64,000 nucleotides of DNA from G963677445 sp963678275. Lineage in GTDB: Bacteria; Bacteroidota; Ignavibacteria; Ignavibacteriales; Melioribacteraceae. Under the pieces are notes generated by a model. It did not search any database. It had not been told where the DNA came from and saw nothing but the letters and a program-made list of their open reading frames with translations. The position numbers and the translations under genes were made by a program. Positions 37,975 to 46,315 of the stretch are shown piece by piece; the first letter of the stretch is position 1; every line of letters starts with the position of its first letter. The stretch covers positions 1,054,001 through 1,118,000 of the forward strand of contig OY782765.1 in NCBI GenBank assembly GCA_963678275.1. Reading direction: 5' to 3'.

Positions 37975-38040
37975 ACAACCTCACCCCAACCCCTCTTACG
38001 CCACGGCGCACTTAAAAGCCTTATCAAGGAGAGGGGCTTT
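37975..38040. repeat. REP-like repeat interrupted by 22 bases
   Basis: Same element as at 76-118. Between the left CCCCTCT and the right CCTTAT, a 22-base sequence (37997-38018) is present that the first copy lacks. The remaining sequence is nearly identical. Confidence 0.75.
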
Positions 38041-38053
38041 AAAAGTCCCTCCC

Positions 38054-38139
38054 TATCGGCAACATGTTATTACCGGGCTTTTTGACAAATTTTGCTCCCC
38101 GAATTATCCTCAACATGTTGGCGTTAGTGTGGTGATAAA
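38054..38139. repeat. 86-bp direct repeat, copy 1
   Basis: Begins TATCGGCAACATGTTATT and ends TGGTGATAA. A near-identical copy lies at 38299-38384, about 245 bases away. Each contains the short inverted pair AACATGTT. Confidence 0.85.
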
Positions 38140-38298
38140 AGCCTGAATTTTCCCCAGACAAAGCTGAGGAAAATCCCCCGAAGGGGGTTAAACCTAATAG
38201 CCACGGGGTATTCACGCAGGGAATTCCCCGTGGGAGCGGTTAGTACAATATTGAAATTCTGACTCCACCGGCTTATTCATTTAGAATCGCGGCCTGAT

Positions 38299-38384
38299 TA
38301 TCGGTAGCATGTTATTGGCGGGCTTTTTGACAAATTTTGCTCCCCGGATTATCCTCAACATGTTGGCGTTAGTATGGTGATAAG
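38299..38384. repeat. 86-bp direct repeat, copy 2
   Basis: Differs from copy 1 at only a few positions, for example TAGCATG for CAACATG and TTGGCGG for TTACCGG. Confidence 0.85.
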
Positions 38385-38434
38385 AGCCAAATAAAAATTC
38401 CCGGATAATTCACAATTCACCATTCACCATTCTT

Positions 38435-39130
38435 TCAGTCTATCAGCCTGAATCCTTTGCCATGAACATTAACAATACTGATTCTGTCATCCTCTTTAAG
38501 GTAATTACGAAGTTTCGCGATATAAACGTCCATACTCCTGGAAGTAAAATAATTATCCTCACCCCAAATTTTTTCGAGCGCCTCTTTTCTTTCCAGGACC
38601 TCATCTTTATTTAATGCTAATAATTTAAGGAGTTCATTCTCTCGCGAAGTCAGTTTTTTATCATTTCCTGAACAGGTCAGAATCGATTTACGGCTGTCAA
38701 ATTTATACTTGCCAATTTTAAAAATAACAGAACCCTGAATTCTGTTTTCCGAACCGCTGCTTTGTGTTCGCCTTAAAATCGCTCTGATTCTTAATAAAAG
38801 CTCCTCAGTTGAAAAAGGTTTTGTGATATAATCATCAGCGCCTATTTTAAGTCCCTCAATTTTATCTTTTTGCATCGACTTCGCTGTAAGGAAAATTATC
38901 GGCACCGCGCTGTTTCTCTTCCTGATTTTTTCAGCCAGTGTGAATCCATCCATACGAGGCATCATAATATCGAGAATGCACATATCAAATTCATTTGTAT
39001 CGAATTCTTTTTCCCCCTCTGTTCCATCCTTACTCAAAACAACCGCAAAATCCTGAAGCTCAAGATATTCCTTCAATACGCTGCCCAGGTTAAGATCATC
39101 TTCCGCGAGTAGAATTTTCAATTTATTCAT
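38435..39130 (-). CDS. OmpR/PhoB-family response regulator
   Basis: The 231-residue protein has a receiver domain with the acidic pocket 'LLAEDD', the phospho-Asp in 'MCILDIMMPRMDG' and the Lys of 'DYITKPFS'. A winged-helix DNA-binding domain ends in 'DVYIAKLRNYLKEDD...GKGFRLI'. Its start overlaps the histidine kinase stop by 8 bases, giving a cognate pair. OmpR-family regulators bind direct repeats; four such repeats lie upstream of the kinase gene. Confidence 0.96.
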   Translation of the reverse strand: MNKLKILLAEDDLNLGSVLKEYLELQDFAVVLSKDGTEGEKEFDTNEFDMCILDIMMPRMDGFTLAEKIRKRNSAVPIIFLTAKSMQKDKIEGLKIGADDYITKPFSTEELLLRIRAILRRTQSSGSENRIQGSVIFKIGKYKFDSRKSILTCSGNDKKLTSRENELLKLLALNKDEVLERKEALEKIWGEDNYFTSRSMDVYIAKLRNYLKEDDRISIVNVHGKGFRLID

Positions 39131-40679
39131 CTGAATCCATCGGTATGCTTAACAAAAATTGACTGCCTTTACCTTTTGCGCTCTTTAATTTTATATTTCC
39201 ACCATGTAACTCTACAAGCTTCTTAACCATTGAAAGCCCCAGTCCGAATCCTTTAACGTCGTGCAGGTTCCCCGTAGGGACTCTGTAAAACGGATCAAAA
39301 ATCCTTTTTCTGTCGCCGGCTTTGATTCCCGGTCCTTCATCAGAAACGGAGAGCAATACTTTTTTATTTTTTAACTTAATCGATAAAATAATTTTCCCCC
39401 CGGCTCCTCCATATTTAACCGCGTTGTCAATTAAAGCGGTTAAAACCCGGAAAATATGTTTTTTATCCCAGTTAACTAATAATTTTTCCTTTTCACAATC
39501 TGTCACAAGTTTTAAATCCGGAACCTCCTCATCAAAAAGATGTTTTATTTCGCCGGCCATCTCAATAAGGTCAAATTCTTCTCTTTCCGGAATAATTTCT
39601 TTCTCATCCCTGAAAGCCGAATCAAGCAGATTCTCAACCATCTTTTTCAGCCGGCTGTTCTCTTCCCTGATAACATCCCGATATTTATTAATCAAACCGG
39701 CCCCATTCTGTTCCATGATATCACAGGCAAGTGATATTGTAGTAATCGGAGTATTAAATTCATGGCTGACATTATTTATTAAAGCGTCTCTCATCGAAGT
39801 CAGTTTTTGCTGTGTAATAAACATTTTGAGTGTTTTAAAAAACAGGGCGGATATCAGGAAAATCAGTCCTATGGCAATTCCCATGATCAGAGATACCTCT
39901 TTCAGAATATAACCTTCCCTGCCCGGAAAATTCACAGAAATCAAATTTGGCTCTTTAAAAATATCCCTGGGAAATAATTCCGCCCGGTATTCCGAGTCCG
40001 GCAGTTTTGCAGTATCTACCCCCTTTGAACTTATTACTTTATTTTCCTCACCCGATTCAACCCAGAAATTGAATTCAATATTAATGCCCTGGTTTAAAAA
40101 TTCTGCCGACAATAAAGAATCGAGAAGCTGACCATCCACCCTCTTTTCAAATGGTTTTGTTCTGGTAATATTAACCAGTTCATCTAAAACCTCTTCAACT
40201 ACTTCGGTTCTTTTCACATAAAGTGATTCTACTTTTTCATTTATCCAGATAGTATTATGTGTTTTAATACTTTTACTGATTGTTCCTGTTGAGTGGGCCT
40301 CAACAGCTACATGACTATGGTTTTCATCCGAGATGATCTTAACATCAACATTTGTGTTTGAATCGGCCAGCCAGTAAATATTTCGTTGAATTTTATTTTT
40401 CGCGGTATCAAGCAAAATCAGATTTTCATCTTTGTCATTTCCCTGGTATAAAGAAAACTTATCCCCGTCCGAATCAATGAACCGCTTTAATACGACATTT
40501 GCGGCTTCGGTTTTTTCGATTTTATCTATAACAAGACTTAACGCTTCATGTACATTTTTATTAAATCTTTCCTCTTCTACAGCCATAACAGTCGCGATCC
40601 AGTATATCTGGATAATAATCAGTCCCGCGACAGCAAGACTCATTAATGATACAATTATAAAAACACTTCTTCTCTTCAT
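39123..40679 (-). CDS. membrane-bound sensor histidine kinase
   Basis: The 518-residue kinase has a first membrane helix at about residues 7-29 and a periplasmic sensor of roughly 230 residues. A second helix is near residue 268. Then come HisKA ('INNVSHEFNTPITTISLA') and HATPase_c ('LIDNAVKYGGAG', 'VSDEGPGIK', 'GFGLGLSMVKKL'), all intact. The sensor domain has no motif I recognise. The signal is therefore extracytoplasmic, and the partner is the overlapping response regulator. Confidence 0.95.
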   Translation of the reverse strand: MKRRSVFIIVSLMSLAVAGLIIIQIYWIATVMAVEEERFNKNVHEALSLVIDKIEKTEAANVVLKRFIDSDGDKFSLYQGNDKDENLILLDTAKNKIQRNIYWLADSNTNVDVKIISDENHSHVAVEAHSTGTISKSIKTHNTIWINEKVESLYVKRTEVVEEVLDELVNITRTKPFEKRVDGQLLDSLLSAEFLNQGINIEFNFWVESGEENKVISSKGVDTAKLPDSEYRAELFPRDIFKEPNLISVNFPGREGYILKEVSLIMGIAIGLIFLISALFFKTLKMFITQQKLTSMRDALINNVSHEFNTPITTISLACDIMEQNGAGLINKYRDVIREENSRLKKMVENLLDSAFRDEKEIIPEREEFDLIEMAGEIKHLFDEEVPDLKLVTDCEKEKLLVNWDKKHIFRVLTALIDNAVKYGGAGGKIILSIKLKNKKVLLSVSDEGPGIKAGDRKRIFDPFYRVPTGNLHDVKGFGLGLSMVKKLVELHGGNIKLKSAKGKGSQFLLSIPMDSDE

Positions 40680-40718
40680 GGAGCAAATTTACCCTTTTTC
40701 ATTCAATTTTGCTCCTTT

Positions 40719-40755
40719 TTAACAATTTTTAACAATCATTAACAAGCCTTTAACA
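40719..40755. promoter_or_regulatory. four phased TTAACA repeats, likely response-regulator operator
   Basis: TTAACA starts at 40719, 40729, 40739 and 40750, with spacings of 10, 10 and 11 bases, so all copies face the same side of the helix. OmpR-family regulators bind such tandem direct repeats. They lie between the kinase start (40679) and the divergent exported-protein gene, just upstream of a possible -7 element. Confidence 0.7.
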
Positions 40756-40776
40756 CTTTTTTATTAAAAACCGTTT

Positions 40777-40784
40777 TATGTTAG
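40777..40784 (+). promoter_or_regulatory. possible -7 element for the acidic exported protein
   Basis: TATGTTAG approximates TAnnTTTG (one mismatch) and lies 39 bases before the AGGAG/ATG start region, downstream of the TTAACA repeats. Confidence 0.35.
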
Positions 40785-40822
40785 GGACGTAATTCACAAC
40801 AAATAAATAATCAGGAGTAACA

Positions 40823-41734
40823 ATGAAACAAGGGAAAAATAACACCGGCAAACTTATACTCTTCATCCTCCTTTCTTTTTCTGTTGTTTTTATAGCGCAG
40901 GATAAGAAAAAAGATTCTCCTTATGATAAGATTAATAACCTGAAGGGTGAAATATCAAAAATAATCATCCAGACTGATACTGATGAACTCGAACTAACCG
41001 GTGAGGATGCTTCAAAAATATACAAACTGATTAAAGCTCCGGCAAAATACAAGACTTTTAATGTTATACTGAATGATGGAGATGACGGTGAAGAAAACGT
41101 TGTTTTCTTTTCAGATAATGATTCGGATGATTCTCATATATTTTCAAAGGTAATGACTGAAAAGATGATTTACGTAACAAATGATGATGAAAGCGGAATG
41201 ACAGTTATTGATCTGGACGCCGATGGCAAAGAAATAACAATTGAAGAAAAGGATGGACAGAAGAAAGTAACTGTAAAATATGAGGATGACGGTGAAACAA
41301 AAACTGAAGTCTTTGAAGGTGAAGAGGCTGAAGAGTATCTCAAAGAATTGGGAGAAGATGGAATTATATTAACAACTCCCGCGAAAGGAGGTCTTTTCGA
41401 ATGGACCATTACTGATGATATGGAAGATGGAGTGGAAAAAGAAATATCAATTGATAAAGATGGCGAAGAAATGGTAATCACGGTAAAAACCACAAAAGAT
41501 GGTGAAGAAACTACCGAAGTATTCAAAGGTGATGAAGCTAAAGAATGGCTGGAAAAACACAAATCGGAATACGATCACGACATGCTCTGGTTTGGTGATA
41601 AAGAAGACGCGGATGTATATATTCTCAAAACAGAGGCAAAGGATGTTAATGGGAAAAAGAAAATTAATGTGAAAATCGATTCCGATGTTAAGGCGATAAA
41701 AGAAATTATTAAAAAGAAAAAGACAAAAAAATAA
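40823..41734 (+). CDS. acidic exported protein divergent from the two-component system
   Basis: A 303-residue protein of no family I know. A signal peptide (residues about 9-26) precedes a strongly acidic body with repeated 'DGE...TEVFEGEEAEEYL' / 'DGEETTEVFKGDEAKEWL' units. This suggests an internally duplicated beta-rich domain. The last 20 residues are Lys-rich. A perfect AGGAG precedes the ATG. The divergent layout and the operator between suggest that it is the main target of the regulator, or a periplasmic accessory of the kinase. The acidity could suit cation binding, which is conjecture. Confidence 0.8.
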   Translation: MKQGKNNTGKLILFILLSFSVVFIAQDKKKDSPYDKINNLKGEISKIIIQTDTDELELTGEDASKIYKLIKAPAKYKTFNVILNDGDDGEENVVFFSDNDSDDSHIFSKVMTEKMIYVTNDDESGMTVIDLDADGKEITIEEKDGQKKVTVKYEDDGETKTEVFEGEEAEEYLKELGEDGIILTTPAKGGLFEWTITDDMEDGVEKEISIDKDGEEMVITVKTTKDGEETTEVFKGDEAKEWLEKHKSEYDHDMLWFGDKEDADVYILKTEAKDVNGKKKINVKIDSDVKAIKEIIKKKKTKK

Positions 41735-41754
41735 CTCCTTCCCTTAAAGCTCCG

Positions 41755-41785
41755 GTGCATTGGCCATAGCCGGTGGTCAATGCAC
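41755..41785. terminator. bidirectional stem-loop between convergent genes
   Basis: GTGCATTGGCC (41755-41765) pairs with GGTCAATGCAC (41775-41785), with one mismatch. It lies just past the acidic-protein stop and over the last codons of the convergent kinase gene. Confidence 0.55.
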
Positions 41786-43441
41786 TTTCGCTTTTAAAAA
41801 TGATATAAAAAAGGCGCTCCCTTTCCCTGGTTCCGATTCAGCCCGAATATTTATTCCGTTTTTTTCGGCCAGAATTTTACAGAGATTAAGACCAATTCCC
41901 GCTCCCCTTTCTCCGATTGTGCCGCGATGGGAGATTATCCGGCTATCTGAAAAAAGTTCTTTTAGCAGCTCCCTCTCAATACCAATGCCCTTATCGGTTA
42001 TTGTTACCGTCACTTCCGAATCTGAATCAATAACATTAGTTTCTATCTCACTCCCGGGGTAACTGAATTTTACCGCGTTCATAAGAATATTCCTTAAAAT
42101 TATAACCGCTGAATCTTTGTCGCAGTTGACAAATAATTTTTTATTACCATCATTATTCTTCAGTGATAATGTTTTTTCTGAAAGAGATCCTTCAATAAAG
42201 GAATATGAGTTTGACAGAATTTCCCGGAGTTCATGATCGGCGGTCTTAAGATTTTCATTCCCAAGTTGAAGCTTTGACCATTCCAGAAGGTCGGTTACTA
42301 CTCTGCTGGCATTTTTTGATTTTGTATATATTCCCGAAACAAGGCTTCCCACATCCTCTCCCGAAAGTAAGTGCAACTCAGTTTTCAACAATTCCGCACT
42401 GCTTAGTAAACTCTGGAATGGTCCCTTGAGATCATGAGCGATAATAGAAAATATTTTATCTTTCCAGTAATTAAGCTTTTTCAGTTTAATCTCATTTTTC
42501 TTGAGATTCTCCTCAGCGATTTTCCTGACCGATATTTCATGTTTTGCTTTTTTATATAAACCCGCGTTATTCATTGCTATTCCAATCTGGCTCGAAATGG
42601 TCTGCAATGTTCTCATATCTATTTCATCGAACGCGTCCCGCTTTGTTTCCTGGATATCCAAAACAGCGATTACTTCACCGCCAAATATTACCGGCACCGC
42701 AACCTCCGAGAGTGTCGGAACCTTCTCAAGGAACCCTACAACATAGTCTTCATCCGTTGTAACGTTATTACAGAGTATAATCTCTCCTGTCCTCGCTGCT
42801 TTACCAATTAATCCTTCGGTATCACTCTGATTATAATTAGGCGGCGCGAACTTCACAAAACTCCCCGCCATCGATTGACGGCCCAATTCACCTTTTTCTT
42901 TATCATACTGAAGCAGAATCACATTATGATATGAGAAACCTTCCTGTAAATCCATTACAATACGGGGAAGCAATTCCTCCAGATCGAGAATTGATGAAAT
43001 TCTGCGCGATATTTTATTTTCAATAATTAACTGCTTTAATCTTCGCTGTAGTATCAGGCCGGTAGTTATTTCATCAGATATATTCCGTCCGAACGCTTCA
43101 ATCCGCTCTTTATTTTTAATCAACTGCCAGTCAATCCAGGTTATTTTTCCCTTTTCGGTTAAAAGCCGGCCTTTAAAATTATAACTTCCTTGTTTATCAA
43201 TATCTGCCAGGAAAGAATTCCAGGAATCACTTTTGTCTTCATCAAATATATCCAGAAATAATTCCCCTCTCAGTTCATTAAATTTATTAAATACATTTTG
43301 AACTGCATTATTAAAATTTATAATTATGCCCTTCCTGTCAAGAGTAAGAATTAGTTCCCCTGATTTGTAATAAAACGGTTCTTCCCCGTCAAAACCCGGG
43401 GTTGGCGAATTCCCCCCCGGTTTTTTCTCACTTTCATACAT
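41777..43441 (-). CDS. PAS/GAF-domain histidine kinase
   Basis: The 554-residue soluble kinase has an N-terminal PAS-like domain. A GAF domain spans about residues 150-300 ('VMDLQEGFSYHNVILLQYD', 'VAVPVIFGGEVIAVLDIQ'). A short coiled coil leads to HisKA ('FSIIAHDLKGPFQSLL') and HATPase_c ('ILMNAVKFSYPG', 'ITDKGIGIE', 'GERGAGIGLNLCK'). The ATG at 43441 follows AAGGAAG. A TTG 66 bases upstream lacks a ribosome site. It has no adjacent regulator. Confidence 0.92.
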   Translation of the reverse strand: MYESEKKPGGNSPTPGFDGEEPFYYKSGELILTLDRKGIIINFNNAVQNVFNKFNELRGELFLDIFDEDKSDSWNSFLADIDKQGSYNFKGRLLTEKGKITWIDWQLIKNKERIEAFGRNISDEITTGLILQRRLKQLIIENKISRRISSILDLEELLPRIVMDLQEGFSYHNVILLQYDKEKGELGRQSMAGSFVKFAPPNYNQSDTEGLIGKAARTGEIILCNNVTTDEDYVVGFLEKVPTLSEVAVPVIFGGEVIAVLDIQETKRDAFDEIDMRTLQTISSQIGIAMNNAGLYKKAKHEISVRKIAEENLKKNEIKLKKLNYWKDKIFSIIAHDLKGPFQSLLSSAELLKTELHLLSGEDVGSLVSGIYTKSKNASRVVTDLLEWSKLQLGNENLKTADHELREILSNSYSFIEGSLSEKTLSLKNNDGNKKLFVNCDKDSAVIILRNILMNAVKFSYPGSEIETNVIDSDSEVTVTITDKGIGIERELLKELFSDSRIISHRGTIGERGAGIGLNLCKILAEKNGINIRAESEPGKGSAFFISFLKAKVH

Positions 43442-43507
43442 ATTTATTCTGCTTCCTTGCTTAAATTCTCCTGCTTTGAATATAATCAGAAAACGGCAGT
43501 AATTCAA

Positions 43508-44226
43508 ACAATGTTCCTGTCACCACCGGTTCCGGAATCAAAAAGTGTTATGCTTTATCTTGTTTCCGCTTAATAAAAAATAGGCGCTATGTGAAATGTA
43601 GTGGGTAAAGAAATGAATTATAAATTCGGATATTGTCATGTTTGGTTACCGAAAACCAGCCTCCCGGTTTTTTCAGAGCCACACCGCTTATTGTACTTAA
43701 AAATGGGGGTGAGTCTTAAAGCCCCTCCTGCTCCGACTGAGTCAGGTGTTTTCAGCTTTCCAGGTCTTTACGCGTTGGCTGCTTTCGCCCTTTCAGGGCT
43801 CTGATAATGTATTTTGGTTCTGAACCGGGGCGTTGCCCCTGCCTGATGCTCGCACCCCTTCAGGATTTTGTTTACATCTGTAAGAGATTGAAATTATTAT
43901 TAGCGCTGAAGGCGCGGCAATCAATAGTCCGGGGTTATAAAAGAAAAAGTGTATTTAAGCCCTGAAAGGGGGAAAGCAGCGCGTCGGGATATCCGGTTAC
44001 ACTTTTAAAACGGTTTTAGCTGATTGTCAGCGCCGAAAAAAATCACCCGCTATATTTAATTATAGAAGCAAAAAATAATTTAATTAAAGGGTCTTTGTCT
44101 CCTGTTTTTTAATAATGCCCTTAATACTAATGCTTTTCTCACTACTATTTCTTGACCTTATCATGTAGTTGTGTTTTGAATTATTTTTTATTATAATTTA
44201 ATATTATTAAAACATAATCGGCTATT
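43508..44226. other. intergenic region with a long inverted repeat
   Basis: No gene is supported. Arms at about 43770-43800 and 43959-43988 (containing GCTGCTTTC(G/C)CCCTTTCAGGGCT) are inverted copies with small differences. They enclose about 160 bases with further GC-rich fragments, such as CCGGGGCG and CCGGGGTT. This resembles the foldback at 37306 in design but not in sequence. The last 200 bases before 44227 are AT-rich and probably hold the promoter of the plus-strand operon. Confidence 0.65.
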
Positions 44227-45024
44227 ATGGATTTTGCGGAATTTCTTCAGGAAGTTGGGGTCAGTAAAGAACAGCACATTATTTTTCATCCTTCTTTTCG
44301 GAAAATAAGAAATGCTTTTCCGGGTATTACGATTGGAGGGGCGCTCAGAACTATTCAGGAATCAGTTACACCGGAAGGTTCTCTGATAATGCCTGCTTTT
44401 ACCTATTCATACTCTAAAGCAGATGGCAGCCATGAGATATTCGACAGAATAAACTCCATTTCTAAAACAGGAATAATAAGTGAATATTTTCGCCAGCGGC
44501 CGGGTGTGGTCCGAACATGTTCCCCTACCCACTCTTTTTCTCTCTGGGGAAAAATAGCCCGGGAAATCAGTTATGAAAATAATCCTGAAAGCCCTCTTGG
44601 TAAAGGCAGCGTAATGGAATGGATGGCGGTAAATAAAAATTCTTACGTTTTGCTCGCAGGAACAGATTTTTCCTCCCTTACTTTCGCTCATTACCTCGAA
44701 GTAAAAGCTCCTGTGCCCTGGGCCGATATTTCCCCCTGGGAATTTATGGGAGTTTTGCCGGAAGGAGATTCTGTTGCAGGAAAAATAAAACTTAAGGAGT
44801 TACCCGGCTGTTCAAAATCTTTTATCAGCTTTGAACAATACCTGCTGCGCGAAAATATCATAATTCCATTTCTGTGGAAAGATTTCAGAACTCTTTTTAT
44901 TCCTGTTCAGTTACTCATTGATGAAGGACTTCACTGGTTCCGCGATAATTATACAGACCTTTTATGTCCCGCCGGAACTTGTAAAGCATGCGATTACCGA
45001 AGAAAAAAGTTGGAAATATTCTGA
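44227..45024 (+). CDS. AAC(3)-fold N-acetyltransferase, probably not a resistance enzyme
   Basis: The 265-residue protein aligns by motif with aminoglycoside 3-N-acetyltransferase-like proteins: 'IIFHPSFRKI' for the usual HSS strand, 'LIMPAFTYSYSKADG', 'RTCSPTHSFSLWGKIA' and 'SPLGKGSVMEWM'. It ends in a Cys pair (CPAGTCKAC) before a basic tail, which is unusual. Members outside resistance plasmids often acetylate sugars, and here it starts an operon with envelope-related genes. The substrate is more likely an amino sugar or cell-envelope intermediate than a drug. Confidence 0.82.
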   Translation: MDFAEFLQEVGVSKEQHIIFHPSFRKIRNAFPGITIGGALRTIQESVTPEGSLIMPAFTYSYSKADGSHEIFDRINSISKTGIISEYFRQRPGVVRTCSPTHSFSLWGKIAREISYENNPESPLGKGSVMEWMAVNKNSYVLLAGTDFSSLTFAHYLEVKAPVPWADISPWEFMGVLPEGDSVAGKIKLKELPGCSKSFISFEQYLLRENIIIPFLWKDFRTLFIPVQLLIDEGLHWFRDNYTDLLCPAGTCKACDYRRKKLEIF

Positions 45025-45025
45025 A

Positions 45026-46315
45026 ATGAAATATTACTCGGCGTTATTATTTTTGTTTTTGTTTTTAAGCTCATGCACCAATAATCAATACACTCCTGAT
45101 CAGTTTCATTCTGACCGGGCAAAAGAAGCGAATCGTGATGAGTTTTTAGAAAATATTAAGATTAACACTATTGAAGACGCTCTGAATAAAAAACTTACCC
45201 ACAGTACCGAAGCAGAGTGGCAGGGAGCATTTTGGGCTATGCAGCTCATTCAGTATAAGCCGGATAAATTTAAAGAAAAAATAAATTTTGCCTTTAATTC
45301 CCCCTCTCCTTTGAGCGATAACTTTTACCGCTCACTTTTGGAGGTTGTTTTTTCACTCTGCCCTGATGATTTCCTTAATGAAGTTAACCAGTTTGCTGAA
45401 AAAACTAAAAATCCCAAATTGTTTTCCATGGCGGTTCTATATATACACAGGATTGATCCCGCAAGGAGTAAAGAATTAGTAACAAAAGAAAAACTAATTG
45501 TAAAGTTTGGTGATTTCATCTTTAATCCTATATTGAGTTCTTTGTTAGAACATTTATCAGGTAAAAAGAAAACTCACCCTCCTGTTACTGATCTGCTCGC
45601 GGCTCGCTATATCCCCGAACTACCAGTCATTTTTTCTTTTCAAAGCAAAAACAGGGAATATCCGGGTATTACAGTCATCAGAGATAAATATGGAAAATTT
45701 ATGCGGGATAAAAACAGAAAGATTTTTCACATAAGGCATCTGGCGCTCGCGGTTACAGGACTTCCCTTTTTTATAACTAACGGCAATACTCCGCAAGGCA
45801 TTTTTTCAATCAGTGGCATTGATTTTTCTGATAATAAGTTCATCGGACCTGTGCCAAATATTCAGCTTAGAATGCCATTTGAAACCGGACCCGCTGACTT
45901 TCTCCATGATTCGCTGTTTTCCGGAGAATGGACTGAAGAGCTTTACCGCGATTTGCTGCCCACCTCCTGGAAAGATTACAACCCTGTTTACCAGTCATGG
46001 TTTGCGGGCAAAGCGGGACGTTCTGAAATAATAGCTCATGGAACGACCATTAATCCTGAATTTTATGCCGGTGAAAAATATTACCCTTTTACTCCCTCTC
46101 TCGGCTGTTTGACCGCGAAAGAAATCTGGGATAAAAAATCGGGCGCTCTTCTTGAAAGCGGTCAGATAAAATTGGTAAATAAATTATTGGAAACAGAAGA
46201 AACTAAAGGTTTGCTAATACTAATTGATCTTGATACAGGTAATAATCCTGTTGAATATGGTGATATTGAAAAATATATATTGAGCGCTGAAAAAATCTTC
46301 AGGAATGAGATATGA
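45026..46315 (+). CDS. lipoprotein with YkuD-like L,D-transpeptidase motif
   Basis: The 429-residue protein begins 'MKYYSALLFLFLFLSSC', a lipoprotein signal with the acylated Cys at residue 17. The first half is helical. The second half contains 'EIIAHGTTINPEFY' and 'YPFTPSLGCLTAKEI', matching the His-Gly and Ser-x-Gly-Cys active-site motifs of L,D-transpeptidases (YkuD_2 type). It may therefore cross-link, trim or attach to peptidoglycan stem peptides. I start it at the ATG one base after the AAC(3)-like stop, because an upstream start at 44918 would overlap that gene by over 100 bases and hide the lipobox. Confidence 0.8.
   Translation: MKYYSALLFLFLFLSSCTNNQYTPDQFHSDRAKEANRDEFLENIKINTIEDALNKKLTHSTEAEWQGAFWAMQLIQYKPDKFKEKINFAFNSPSPLSDNFYRSLLEVVFSLCPDDFLNEVNQFAEKTKNPKLFSMAVLYIHRIDPARSKELVTKEKLIVKFGDFIFNPILSSLLEHLSGKKKTHPPVTDLLAARYIPELPVIFSFQSKNREYPGITVIRDKYGKFMRDKNRKIFHIRHLALAVTGLPFFITNGNTPQGIFSISGIDFSDNKFIGPVPNIQLRMPFETGPADFLHDSLFSGEWTEELYRDLLPTSWKDYNPVYQSWFAGKAGRSEIIAHGTTINPEFYAGEKYYPFTPSLGCLTAKEIWDKKSGALLESGQIKLVNKLLETEETKGLLILIDLDTGNNPVEYGDIEKYILSAEKIFRNEI

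Larger units (their letters stand above)
36571..38434. other. large repeat-mosaic intergenic region
   Basis: Almost 1.9 kb without a supported gene. From left to right it holds a copy of the ACGAATTACGAAT motif (36772-36795) and a G/C-rich stem pair flanking 36822-36878. Two related fragments read CCATTTT(A/G)CGTAGAA (about 36911 and 37562). A nested foldback lies at 37306-37480 and an interrupted REP-like element at 37975-38040. There are two copies of an 86-base direct repeat, plus diverged CCCCAG(G/A)CAAAG fragments near 37747 and 38152. It looks like repeated insertion of non-coding elements. Confidence 0.7.

Noticed and set aside
36571..38434. Degraded insertion sequence
   Set aside because: Inverted repeats are present, but no frame in the region resembles a transposase; short dispersed elements explain it better.
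44227..45024. Antibiotic-resistance gene (aminoglycoside acetyltransferase)
   Set aside because: The fold fits, but the usual HSS motif is altered, no mobile element is near, and the gene is fused into an operon with envelope functions. A resistance role is not supported.
44918..45025. Longer N-terminus for the YkuD-like lipoprotein
   Set aside because: It would overlap the acetyltransferase by over 100 bases and bury the lipoprotein signal; the ATG at 45026 is far better placed.
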